Source of the DNA: Oscillospiraceae bacterium
GTDB lineage: Bacteria; Bacillota; Clostridia; Oscillospirales; Ruminococcaceae
Direction: 5' to 3'
DNA length: 64,000 nt
NCBI GenBank assembly: GCA_025757845.1
Contig: CP107211.1
Coordinates: 806,001 to 870,000, forward strand
Shown here: piece after piece, positions 7,370-14,307 of the stretch
How positions within the stretch are numbered: the stretch's first letter is position 1
How the letters are laid out: every line of letters begins with the position of its first letter
The notes under the pieces: generated by a model
What the model was told of the DNA's origin: nothing
The model's input: only the letters and a program-made list of their open reading frames with translations
Database searches by the model: none
Translations under genes and position numbers: made by a program

Positions 7370-7957
7370 TCAGAATACCGCAAAGCGGTTCAGCGGCCAG
7401 ATGCGCAGGAACACCCGCCCCACGACCTGGCTTTTTTCCACGCAGCCGATCACGCTGCTGCGGCTGTCGATGGACACCGAGCGGTGGTCGCCCAGCACAA
7501 AATACCGGTTCTCCGGCACCTGATAGGGGAACCGGATGTCACATTCGCCCAGTGCCAGCTCGTCCACATAAGGCTCGTCCAGCACAGTGCCGTTCACGGT
7601 CACATGGCCGTCCTCGTCCATGGAGATCACGTCACCGGGCTGGCCGATCACACGCTTGAGCAGGAGCTTGTTCTGCCAATAAAAGCCGCACAGGTCGCCG
7701 GTTTTCATGCTGTCGGACTTGACCAGCAGCAGAATGTCCCGGTCCTCCAGCGTGGGGTTCATGCTGTCGCCGGACACCTGCAGCACCGGCAGGAACAGGG
7801 TGGCCAGCAGCACGGCCACAGCGGCCACCACCACCAGCGCATAAATGGTGCTGCGCAGTACCTGTCCGTACCGGCGGCGGTAGGCCAGACGGTCGCGCTC
7901 GGCCTTTACCTCCTCTGTGGAGGGGATGGCCGTAAATTTGATCTCGGTTGATTTCAT
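7370..7957 (-). CDS. lepB: Signal peptidase I (pilus-locus type)
   Basis: A membrane serine protease that removes secretory signal peptides. The 195-residue protein has one N-terminal membrane segment (about residues 37-60). The catalytic Ser65 is in SGDSMNPT, the general-base Lys101 is in LLLKRVIGQPGD, and the GDHRSVSIDSR box is present. Its start overlaps the stop of the upstream coiled-coil gene by 4 bp, so the two are translationally coupled. Its place in the pilus operon suggests it processes the pilin precursor. A housekeeping role cannot be excluded, because no other signal peptidase is in the window. Confidence 0.92.
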   Translation of the reverse strand: MKSTEIKFTAIPSTEEVKAERDRLAYRRRYGQVLRSTIYALVVVAAVAVLLATLFLPVLQVSGDSMNPTLEDRDILLLVKSDSMKTGDLCGFYWQNKLLLKRVIGQPGDVISMDEDGHVTVNGTVLDEPYVDELALGECDIRFPYQVPENRYFVLGDHRSVSIDSRSSVIGCVEKSQVVGRVFLRIWPLNRFAVF

Positions 7958-8481
7958 TTTGCCTTGCCTTCTTCCGGCAGGATATCGGTGTCACAGCGGC
8001 TGCGCAGCAGCTCACAGGTGCTCTGCTCAAAAGCAGCCCGCCGTGCCGCGATCTCCTGTTCCGTTTTGGCCCGCAAGGCGGCACAGTCGGCCTCTGTCTG
8101 GGCACGCTTGTGTTCTGCTGCCTCGGTCAGGGCGTCACATTCCCGCTTGGTCTGTGCCTTCAGCTGTTCCGCCTCGGCCCGGGCCTGTGCCAGGATCTGG
8201 TCTGCTTCGGCCTTTGCCTGTGCCTGCAGGGCGTCCCGGTCGACCGACCGCACCGAAGCCAGATAGTCATCGGCGGCTGCCTGCGCAGCCTCAAACACAT
8301 GGTTCAGTTCCAGAGCGGCCTGTGCAATGGACCCGGCACTGTCCAGATGGATCTGCCGCTGTTCCAGTTTGGCGGTCAGATCTGCATTTTCGGCTTTGAG
8401 CTGATCTTCGCTCTGCTTGAGCGCAAAGATGATCTCGACCAGTTCAGTGCGGCGCATATGCCGCAGTTCACGGTCTGCCAT
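7954..8481 (-). CDS. Coiled-coil protein of the pilus operon, function unknown
   Basis: A soluble 175-residue protein with no signal peptide. It starts with a conserved-looking segment (RRTELVEIIFALKQSEDQL), has a central AGSIAQAALELNHVFEAAQ block, and continues as a long Ala/Glu/Lys-rich coiled coil (about residues 75-160) with Cys at several positions. I have seen similar proteins next to sortase and signal peptidase genes in Clostridia, but no function is assigned to them that I can name. It is the first gene of the pilus operon, so it may act on assembly or localisation; that is inference only. Confidence 0.75.
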   Translation of the reverse strand: MADRELRHMRRTELVEIIFALKQSEDQLKAENADLTAKLEQRQIHLDSAGSIAQAALELNHVFEAAQAAADDYLASVRSVDRDALQAQAKAEADQILAQARAEAEQLKAQTKRECDALTEAAEHKRAQTEADCAALRAKTEQEIAARRAAFEQSTCELLRSRCDTDILPEEGKAK

Positions 8482-8591
8482 AACGGCACCTCCGTATCAA
8501 AAGCGTTGCAGGGCCGGTACGGACCCTGCTGCGCGAAAAAGCGATTTTCGTACAGAAATTCGTCAAAACTCCGAACATCCACACATACAGC

Positions 8592-8600
8592 ATTCTACCA
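8592..8600 (-). promoter_or_regulatory. Extended -10 promoter candidate of the pilus operon
   Basis: On the minus strand TGGTAGAAT gives an extended -10 (TG-N-TAGAAT) about 110 bp before the first pilus gene. No good -35 lies upstream, which would fit activator dependence. Confidence 0.4.
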
Positions 8601-8645
8601 GACGAAATGCAACAAAACCATAACAAAAATGGCGTTGCAGTGGGT

Positions 8646-8669
8646 TTTCAAAAAATATTTTTTGAAAAT
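8646..8669. repeat. Perfect AT-rich palindrome upstream of the pilus operon
   Basis: A 24-bp perfect palindrome with half-site TTTTCAAAAAAT, about 50 bp upstream of the extended -10 of the pilus operon. It could be a regulator site or a DNA bend. Confidence 0.5.
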
Positions 8670-8695
8670 CGCGCACAAAATCCTCAGGCTGCGCA

Positions 8696-8733
8696 AAAAG
8701 AGCACCCTGCGCGGAAAACAGGGTGCTCTTTTT
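8696..8733 (-). terminator. Terminator of the InlB-like / double-glycine peptide unit
   Basis: AAAAAGAGCACCCTG pairs with CAGGGTGCTCTTTTT around CGCGGAAAA. It is symmetric but lies directly after the minus-strand peptide gene. Confidence 0.85.
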
Positions 8734-8745
8734 ACGGCAGAATGT

Positions 8746-8991
8746 TTACTTCTTGATGAAACCGCCCAGCAGATTGTTCAGCTCAACGACGGACTTGTAG
8801 ATCACATTGATGTTGTTGATAATGGAGCTTGCACCGGAGAAGATGCGGGCCAGCTGGTTAAAGACCTGACCCACGTTCAGGAATGCCTTGTAAGCGTCGC
8901 TGTCGGCAATGGTGGCACCGCCGTCCAGATAGGTCATCTCGTTTTCGTCGATCACGGCATAGCAGGCGGGCAGTTTCATTTCGGTCATCAT
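8746..8991 (-). CDS. Small peptide with double-glycine-type leader (bacteriocin-like candidate)
   Basis: An 81-residue peptide. The first 25 residues resemble a leader for GG-cleaving peptidase-transporters: KLPACYAVIDENEMTYLDGG, ending in Gly24-Gly25. The rest (about 56 residues) is amphipathic and hydrophobic and ends LLGGFIKK, without cysteines. The gene is 56 bp downstream of the InlB-like gene and before a strong terminator, so they are probably cotranscribed. No C39-peptidase ABC transporter or immunity gene is visible nearby. A secreted class II bacteriocin or signalling peptide is a reasonable guess, not established. The start could also be the second ATG at 8988. Confidence 0.7.
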   Translation of the reverse strand: MMTEMKLPACYAVIDENEMTYLDGGATIADSDAYKAFLNVGQVFNQLARIFSGASSIINNINVIYKSVVELNNLLGGFIKK

Positions 8992-9047
8992 AAATGGGAA
9001 TTCCTTTCTTTCGTAAAATCAGTGCATGTTTTTCCAAAATGTAAAAA

Positions 9048-9491
9048 TCAGACGGCGGCCACGACCACCAGCGTGACCAGAATGCCGGCCACCAGCAGGG
9101 TGCCCAGATGCTTCTGCAGGGCAGGACCGCCGGTCACGGGCAGGGTAGGGGTCGTAGGCCTGGCGGAGCTGGACTTTGCGGTCCACTGGGCATAAATGGT
9201 GGTGTCACCGGTGAACACGGTAGCGGTGGTGATCCGGCTGCCGCCCACCGGCTCGGTGTACCAGCCGTTGAAGGTGTAGCCGTCCATCGTGGGAGACTCC
9301 GGCAGGGTGGTCAGTTTGCCGTCCAGATTGGTGGTGAGCACCACGGTGGAGCTCACACCGCCGCAGGCGTCCAGACCGATGGTATAAAAGGTGTCCTCTT
9401 TATTTCCTGCGGCAAAGGCGGCAGGCACTGCCGCACACAGCAGGCTGAGCAGGACCAGACAGAGTGTCAATGCTCGGAAAATTTTTTTCAT
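9048..9491 (-). CDS. InlB B-repeat surface protein with an atypical LPXTG end
   Basis: A secreted protein of 147 residues. It has a signal peptide (about 1-28, AFAA), then one InlB B-repeat-like (Flg_new) module with DGYTFNGWYTEP and TTIYAQW (about 35-103), a short Ser/Thr/Pro linker and LPVTG (117-121). A hydrophobic segment follows, but the protein ends VVVAAV with no basic tail, so sortase retention may be weak or the protein may simply be membrane-anchored. The start is set at 9491 by a GAGG site and the signal peptide; the upstream in-frame ATG at 9623 adds non-secretory sequence. Confidence 0.8.
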   Translation of the reverse strand: MKKIFRALTLCLVLLSLLCAAVPAAFAAGNKEDTFYTIGLDACGGVSSTVVLTTNLDGKLTTLPESPTMDGYTFNGWYTEPVGGSRITTATVFTGDTTIYAQWTAKSSSARPTTPTLPVTGGPALQKHLGTLLVAGILVTLVVVAAV

Positions 9492-9594
9492 AAAATTCCT
9501 CACTTTCCCGGGAGTAACCGTGCCCCGCAGCGCTTGCGGTGCCTGCCCGGCGGGGGCGGCATTCCGGCACGGCCTTGAATGGCTGCGCACCCAC

Positions 9595-9623
9595 AGCGTA
9601 CCACAACCGCAACAGTTTGGCAA
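9595..9623 (-). promoter_or_regulatory. Promoter of the InlB-like gene
   Basis: Minus-strand TTGCCA (9618-9623), 17-bp spacer and TACGCT (9595-9600). Confidence 0.5.
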
Positions 9624-9700
9624 GGTTTTTCAGCGAATCCCCAAAAATTTTTCAGGAAAGAAGATCTGCCTCCGCGCGGAAGAAAACATGCCGGTGCCTC

Positions 9701-9729
9701 TTGTGAAAATCCGGAAAATATGATATACT
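9701..9729 (+). promoter_or_regulatory. Promoter of tRNA-Gln(TTG)
   Basis: TTGTGA (9701-9706), 17-bp spacer and TATACT (9724-9729), 11 bp before the tRNA. Confidence 0.75.
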
Positions 9730-9740
9730 GTTTTGCACGA

Positions 9741-9814
9741 TGCGCCATCGCCAAGCGGTAAGGCAGGGGACTTTGACTCCCCCATCGTAGGTTCGACTCC
9801 TGCTGGCGCAACCA
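9741..9814 (+). tRNA. tRNA-Gln (anticodon TTG)
   Basis: Acceptor TGCGCCA/TGGCGCA, anticodon loop CTTTGAC on a GGGGA/TCCCC stem, TTCGACT T-loop and encoded CCA. It forms a single-gene unit with its own promoter and terminator. Confidence 0.96.
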
Positions 9815-9853
9815 AACGCCCCGGAAGCTGGAAGGCTTCCGGGGCGTTTTTTG
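9815..9853 (+). terminator. Terminator of tRNA-Gln(TTG)
   Basis: AACGCCCCGGAAGC pairs with GCTTCCGGGGCGTT (loop TGGAAG), then TTTT. Confidence 0.85.
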
Positions 9854-9869
9854 CTTATTCAAGATCCGG

Positions 9870-11210
9870 TCAGCGGCGGTGGATCTTCCGGGTGGGGCGG
9901 CGGTGGTTCCAGCGGTTGAGCAGCAGCCAAAGCCCGTAGATGGCGGCGCTGAGCACGCTCAGCACGATGACCACCTTCAGGTACAGACTGCCCAGAAATT
10001 CGCGGATCTTGGCCACGGTGAGCAACAGGGCGTTCTGGTCCACATCCTGCCCGGCGATCAGGTTCACCACGCCGATGGTCTCGCCCGCCAGCTTCAGCTC
10101 CACGGTGCCCACCACGTCGCCCTGCCGGATGGGCGCACAGACGTAGTCCGGCAGGTGGAAATACTTCTGGGTCACGCTGCCGTCGCCGGTGGAGGGCAGC
10201 AGGGTCATCATGCTGTCGGCCGGATACAGCTGCAGGGTGTCGGTGTCGGCGGAATACTTCACCGGGATCTCGGCCAGCGCCAGGTCGGTGTCCAGTGCGG
10301 CCTGGATGGAAAAGGTGTCGAACACCCAGTCGATCAGCCGCACCGTCTCATACAGGGCCGGGCGGCGGTTGGCGTAGCCGAAGGTGTCGCAGGTGTCGGG
10401 GCTTTGCATCACACAGAAGATATAGGTGGCACCGTCCTGATTGGCCCAGGAAACGTAACTCTGGTTTCCGCTGTCCTTCTTGTAGGCGGTCACGTCGCAC
10501 ATGCCGCCCTGCATGGCGCTGCGGTAGTAATTGCCGCCGCTGCTTTTGCTCAGGGCTGCATTCTGGCTGACCAGCACCGACGGAGACCGGTGCTTCTCCT
10601 TGGCCGGCATGGTAAAGGTAGGCACGCCGGAGATCTGCACAAAGGCGTCAAAGCTCATCAGGTAGCGCAGGATCAGGTACATGTCCACAGCGCATGTCAC
10701 GTTGCCGCTGTCGATGCCGCAGGCGTCCGTCCAGGTGCTGTTCGTGGTGCCGATGCGCTGGGACAGGGCGTTCATCTGGCTCACCCAGCCGTCCAGGTCT
10801 CCGCCCGAAAGGGTATAGGCAAGGCCCATGGCGGCTTCGTTGGCGTTGCGGGTGACCATGGCGTACAGTGCTTCGCGGTAAGTGAAAGTCTCGTTGGAGC
10901 GCATGTCGGCGTTGCTGGTGTTGTGCACATAGTCCGAGATGGCAAACGGCATCTGGAAGGTATTGTCCAGCTGGTCGGCATAGTTGGTCAGCACCAGCGC
11001 AATGGTCATATACTTGGTCAGGCCCCCGGCGGAGACCTGTTTGGTGCTGTCCTTTTCGTAGACGATGATGTTGGTGTCGGTGTTCACGATGTAGGCGCTC
11101 TGGGCCTGCACCTGATAGACGGGGGAGGGGTCGAACATGGCACCCGCCGGCAGCACCAGGCAGCTGAGCAGGAGCGCAAACGACAGGATCAGTGCAAAAA
11201 TACGTTTCAT
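9870..11210 (-). CDS. DacA-family (penicillin-binding protein 5-like) protein lacking catalytic residues
   Basis: Has the secreted D-Ala-D-Ala carboxypeptidase fold: a signal peptide (about 1-24), a peptidase S11-like domain, a C-terminal beta domain and a C-terminal membrane anchor (about 415-435) with a basic tail, 446 residues in all. All three active-site motifs are degraded. The SxxK block reads AGGLTK, with Gly63 where the nucleophile Ser should be. The SxN block reads TRN. The KTG region reads QGGMCD. I infer a non-catalytic peptidoglycan-binding or scaffolding role. The start at 11210 has AAGGAA upstream; the longer frame from 11258 does not start with a signal peptide. Confidence 0.85.
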   Translation of the reverse strand: MKRIFALILSFALLLSCLVLPAGAMFDPSPVYQVQAQSAYIVNTDTNIIVYEKDSTKQVSAGGLTKYMTIALVLTNYADQLDNTFQMPFAISDYVHNTSNADMRSNETFTYREALYAMVTRNANEAAMGLAYTLSGGDLDGWVSQMNALSQRIGTTNSTWTDACGIDSGNVTCAVDMYLILRYLMSFDAFVQISGVPTFTMPAKEKHRSPSVLVSQNAALSKSSGGNYYRSAMQGGMCDVTAYKKDSGNQSYVSWANQDGATYIFCVMQSPDTCDTFGYANRRPALYETVRLIDWVFDTFSIQAALDTDLALAEIPVKYSADTDTLQLYPADSMMTLLPSTGDGSVTQKYFHLPDYVCAPIRQGDVVGTVELKLAGETIGVVNLIAGQDVDQNALLLTVAKIREFLGSLYLKVVIVLSVLSAAIYGLWLLLNRWNHRRPTRKIHRR

Positions 11211-11309
11211 GTGGACAATTCCTTCAAAAAGCGATAAACTATACGAAGCAATGCGCACCGGCAGCGGTACGCAGAAAACACAAATGGAACAGCAGACGCT
11301 GTATACTTT

Positions 11310-11338
11310 ATAATAACAGGTTTGCCGGGACGTGACAA
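11310..11338 (-). promoter_or_regulatory. Promoter of the DacA-like gene
   Basis: Minus-strand TTGTCA (11333-11338), 17-bp spacer and TATTAT (11310-11315). A TATAAT on the plus strand at 11309-11314 overlaps and may serve the divergent phosphoesterase gene. Confidence 0.65.
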
Positions 11339-11392
11339 GGGCTTTGCGGCTTTTGGCTGCGGTTTTGCACGCTCCGGCACAGGAGGACGGGA

Positions 11393-12088
11393 ATGGTATA
11401 TCTGACAGGCGACACCCACGGCGATCTGGACCGGTTCCGGCACGGGCGGCTGCGCTGGCTGGGCAAACGGGACATCGTGGTGGTGCTGGGCGATTTCGGC
11501 TTTGTGTGGGACGGCAGCGCAGAAGAACAGAAAAAGCTGGACTGGCTGCGAAAGCGGCCGTATACCCTGCTGTTTCTGGACGGTTCCCACGAAAATTACG
11601 ACCTGCTGGCCCAATATCCGGAAATGGAGCGGTTCGGCGGCCGGGTGCAGAGCCTGGGCGGCAATGTCTACCATGTGTGCCGCGGCAGCGTGCTGGAGCT
11701 GGAGGGCAAAAAGTACCTGTGCTTCGGTGGGGCCGAAAGCCCGGACCGGGAGGAACGGGAGCCGGGCGTGAACTGGTGGAAGCAGGAGATGCCCTCCGAT
11801 GAAGAATATGCGGCCTGCGAGCGGAACCTGGAAGCCTGCGGCTATCAGGTGGATTATGTGCTCACCCACGACGCGCCAAGCAGATTCCTGGATTTTACGG
11901 TGCTGGCCAGCGGCGAGACCAACCAGCTGCACCAGTTCCTGGACAAAATTCTGTTGAAGCTGACCTATGAAAAATGGTTCTTCGGCTGTTATCACCGGGA
12001 TGTGCAGCTGTCCACCAAGAGTCGCTGCGTGTTCTGCGACGTGATCCCCATGGGGGACCGGCACGCAAAGCGGCTGTTTCGCCGATAG
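11393..12088 (+). CDS. Calcineurin-like metallophosphoesterase
   Basis: A soluble two-metal phosphoesterase of 231 residues. The metal-binding blocks are in order: GDTHGD (6-11), GDFGF (33-37), GSHEN (64-68, replacing the usual GNHD/E), a THDAP block, and GCYHRD in place of the typical GHxH. The substrate is not predictable from this. It begins a plus-strand run of three closely spaced genes (10 and 16 bp apart), so it may belong with the glycosyltransferase-like and acyltransferase genes that follow. The changes in motifs III and V may alter metal or substrate preference. Confidence 0.85.
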   Translation: MVYLTGDTHGDLDRFRHGRLRWLGKRDIVVVLGDFGFVWDGSAEEQKKLDWLRKRPYTLLFLDGSHENYDLLAQYPEMERFGGRVQSLGGNVYHVCRGSVLELEGKKYLCFGGAESPDREEREPGVNWWKQEMPSDEEYAACERNLEACGYQVDYVLTHDAPSRFLDFTVLASGETNQLHQFLDKILLKLTYEKWFFGCYHRDVQLSTKSRCVFCDVIPMGDRHAKRLFRR

Positions 12089-12098
12089 GAGGTATAAA

Positions 12099-13133
12099 AT
12101 GCAGGTCACAGTAAAACTTGCCACCCGGGAGGGCGCTGCCCATATCAGCGGCATTCTGGCGGGCTTTACCCTGCTGGCAAAGCGCGGGGAACTGACTTTG
12201 CGGGTGTTGGACGCGCGGCAGGGCAGCCCCATTGCCCGGGAGGCGCTGCTGGAAACTGAAATTGACGGCCGCACGGTGGTGTTTGATCTGATGGACGGCT
12301 ACTTCTACAACGACCCGGCGGCGGTGCAGGCGCTGTTCAGCCGGGCAGATGTGGTGTTCAAGCGCTCCTTTTCGGCTGAGAAGAACCGGCAGTTCCCAGG
12401 AGATATCTCCGCAAAGCTGCGGCCGCTGGGTCTGAACTACTACGTTACCTGTCCGGGTTCGCCGTTGGATGCGGAGCGCAGCGCAAAGAGCCGCCTGAAG
12501 CAGTGGGCACTTTCCACCCGTTGCTATCCGCAGGACTTTGAAGCCCGGCTGACCCGGGTGCGCAAAAAGCCGCGCATCCTCTTTCTCACCCGTCTGTGGG
12601 ACCCAGAGGAGCCGGCGGTGCAGCGATATCCGGACTTACAGGCAGAGTGGCGGCAGGTGAACGCAGACCGCATCGAGCTGCTGCACCGGCTGCAAAGCGC
12701 CTTCCCGGCGCAGTTCACCGGCGGCGTGTCCGACAACACCTGTGCCCGGCGGCAGTGCCCGGAACTGATCGTGCCGGACATGCTGACCGGCAAGCGCGCC
12801 TACCTGCACCGGATGCAGCACACCGAGATCTGTGTGGCTTCTACCGGACTGCACGGCTCTACCGGTTGGAAACTGGCCGAGTATGTGGCGGCGGGACGTG
12901 CTATCGTTACCGAGCCGCTGCGGTACACCTTGCCGGGCGGCTTTGAAGAAGGGAAAAACTATAAAACGTATACGTCCCCGGCACAATGTGAGGAGCAGCT
13001 GCGGCAGCTGCTGGCAGACCCGGCGGCGATCTTAGCCATGGCGCAGCACAATGCGGACTACTATCAGATGTGGCTGCGGCCGGAACAGCAGGTGCGGCAG
13101 GCTTTGCGGCAGCTGGAAACAGGGGAGTTGTAA
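12099..13133 (+). CDS. Glycosyltransferase-like protein (GT4/CgeB-like C-terminal half)
   Basis: A soluble protein of 344 residues. The second half has GT-B features: RILFLTRLWDP, then ICVASTGLHGSTGWKLAEYVAAGRAIVTEPL, which resembles the nucleotide-sugar-binding 'GsW-KlaEylaaGkaivse' block of CgeB/YkvP-type glycosyltransferases. The N-terminal half is less conserved. AGGAGG precedes the ATG by 7 bp. Its position next to an acyltransferase suggests modification of a surface polysaccharide or lipid. The acceptor is unknown. Confidence 0.7.
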   Translation: MQVTVKLATREGAAHISGILAGFTLLAKRGELTLRVLDARQGSPIAREALLETEIDGRTVVFDLMDGYFYNDPAAVQALFSRADVVFKRSFSAEKNRQFPGDISAKLRPLGLNYYVTCPGSPLDAERSAKSRLKQWALSTRCYPQDFEARLTRVRKKPRILFLTRLWDPEEPAVQRYPDLQAEWRQVNADRIELLHRLQSAFPAQFTGGVSDNTCARRQCPELIVPDMLTGKRAYLHRMQHTEICVASTGLHGSTGWKLAEYVAAGRAIVTEPLRYTLPGGFEEGKNYKTYTSPAQCEEQLRQLLADPAAILAMAQHNADYYQMWLRPEQQVRQALRQLETGEL

Positions 13134-13149
13134 GGGGGAAAAACGGGGT

Positions 13150-14262
13150 ATGGAGGAACAAAAACGGCATAGCGGCTTTGAGACGATGCGCATCCTCAGC
13201 ATGGTAATGATCATTCTGATGCACGGCATCGGGCACGGCGGGCTGGGCAGCGCCGTGCCGCAGGGGTCGGCGGCATTCTGGATCTACTGGCTGCTGTTTA
13301 TTCTGGCGCGTGTATCCACCAACTGTTTTGTAATGCTTTCCGGCTATTATCTGTCAGAGCGCAAGGGACCTGTTCATGTCGGGCGGCTGTTCCGCATTGG
13401 GGCACAGGTGTGGTTTTACTCCATGCTTACCTTCTGCGTTGCGGTCAGGGCGGGGGCGGTCCCGCTTTCGGCGGTCAAGCTGCTTCGGGCGCTTTTACCC
13501 CTTACCTCCAACGGCTACTGGTTTGCCTCGGCCTATTTTCTGATGTATCTCTCGATGCCGGTGCTGAACGTGGTGGTGCAAAGCCTTGACAGGCGGCAGT
13601 ACAAAACGCTGCTGCTGGTGGTACTGCTGCTGCAAAGCGTGTGGGGCACGCTGTTCTACTGGGCAGCGGATGCAACTTTTGTGAATAACGGGTACAGCTT
13701 TATCTGGTTCTGTACCCTGTATTTTATTGCCGCCTATTTCCGCAAATACCGGGTGACTGTGCCCAGCGGGCTGTGTCTGCTGGCATATCTGGCAGCTTCG
13801 GCGGCGGAGCTTTTCAACCGGATGCTGGCGCTGCGGGTGGAAAACGCTTTGCACCTGAACGGTTTTGTAAATACCGTCAACGGCTATCAGGCACTGGCTA
13901 CGGTCATTGCTTCGGCAGCGATGTTTCTGCTGTTCCAGAATATCCACATCCGCTCGGATTACTGGCGGCGCTGGGTCTTTCGGCTGGCACCGCTGTCCTT
14001 CGGGGTATACCTGCTGCACGACAGCGATTTTACCCGGGCGCTGCTGTGGCGACTGGTAGACCTGCCCCGGTTCGGCGGGGCGCTGCTGCCCTCGCTGGCT
14101 TACCTGACTGGCGCGGTGCTGCTGATCGCCGTGGCGGGCTACGCGGTGGATGCCGTGTATCAGCGGCTCTACCGCCTGCTGCGCCTGCCCGCACTGGAAA
14201 CAAAGCTGGATGCCCTGACTGCCTGCATTCTGCAAAGGATCGTCGGGAGTGAAAAAGCGTGA
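13150..14262 (+). CDS. Acyltransferase 3 family membrane protein
   Basis: A polytopic membrane enzyme of 370 residues and about ten membrane segments. It begins with the family start 'GFETMRILSMVMIILMHG', where the His is the likely catalytic residue, and has a conserved FVMLSGYYL segment. Related proteins O-acetylate or O-acylate peptidoglycan, teichoic acids or exopolysaccharide. The ATG at 13150 follows AAGGGGG; the in-frame start at 13051 lies inside the previous gene and encodes a Cys/Arg-rich extension with no hydrophobic character, so it is rejected. It is probably cotranscribed with the two genes upstream. Confidence 0.88.
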   Translation: MEEQKRHSGFETMRILSMVMIILMHGIGHGGLGSAVPQGSAAFWIYWLLFILARVSTNCFVMLSGYYLSERKGPVHVGRLFRIGAQVWFYSMLTFCVAVRAGAVPLSAVKLLRALLPLTSNGYWFASAYFLMYLSMPVLNVVVQSLDRRQYKTLLLVVLLLQSVWGTLFYWAADATFVNNGYSFIWFCTLYFIAAYFRKYRVTVPSGLCLLAYLAASAAELFNRMLALRVENALHLNGFVNTVNGYQALATVIASAAMFLLFQNIHIRSDYWRRWVFRLAPLSFGVYLLHDSDFTRALLWRLVDLPRFGGALLPSLAYLTGAVLLIAVAGYAVDAVYQRLYRLLRLPALETKLDALTACILQRIVGSEKA

Positions 14263-14307
14263 AAAAAGCGCTGTCGCACGAGTTTTTGTGTGACAGCGCT
14301 TTTTTAG
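14261..14307. terminator. Bidirectional terminator between the acyltransferase and recG
   Basis: AAAAAAGCGCTGTC pairs with GACAGCGCTTTTTT. The stop codon of recG lies inside its A/T flank, so one hairpin serves both convergent units. Confidence 0.88.

Noticed and set aside
5791..7659. Long plus-strand reading frames antisense to the pilin, DacA-like, RecG, topoisomerase, Opp and GlgB genes
   Set aside because: All are shadows of strongly supported genes. They show His/Gln/Val-rich composition with no motifs or ribosome binding sites.
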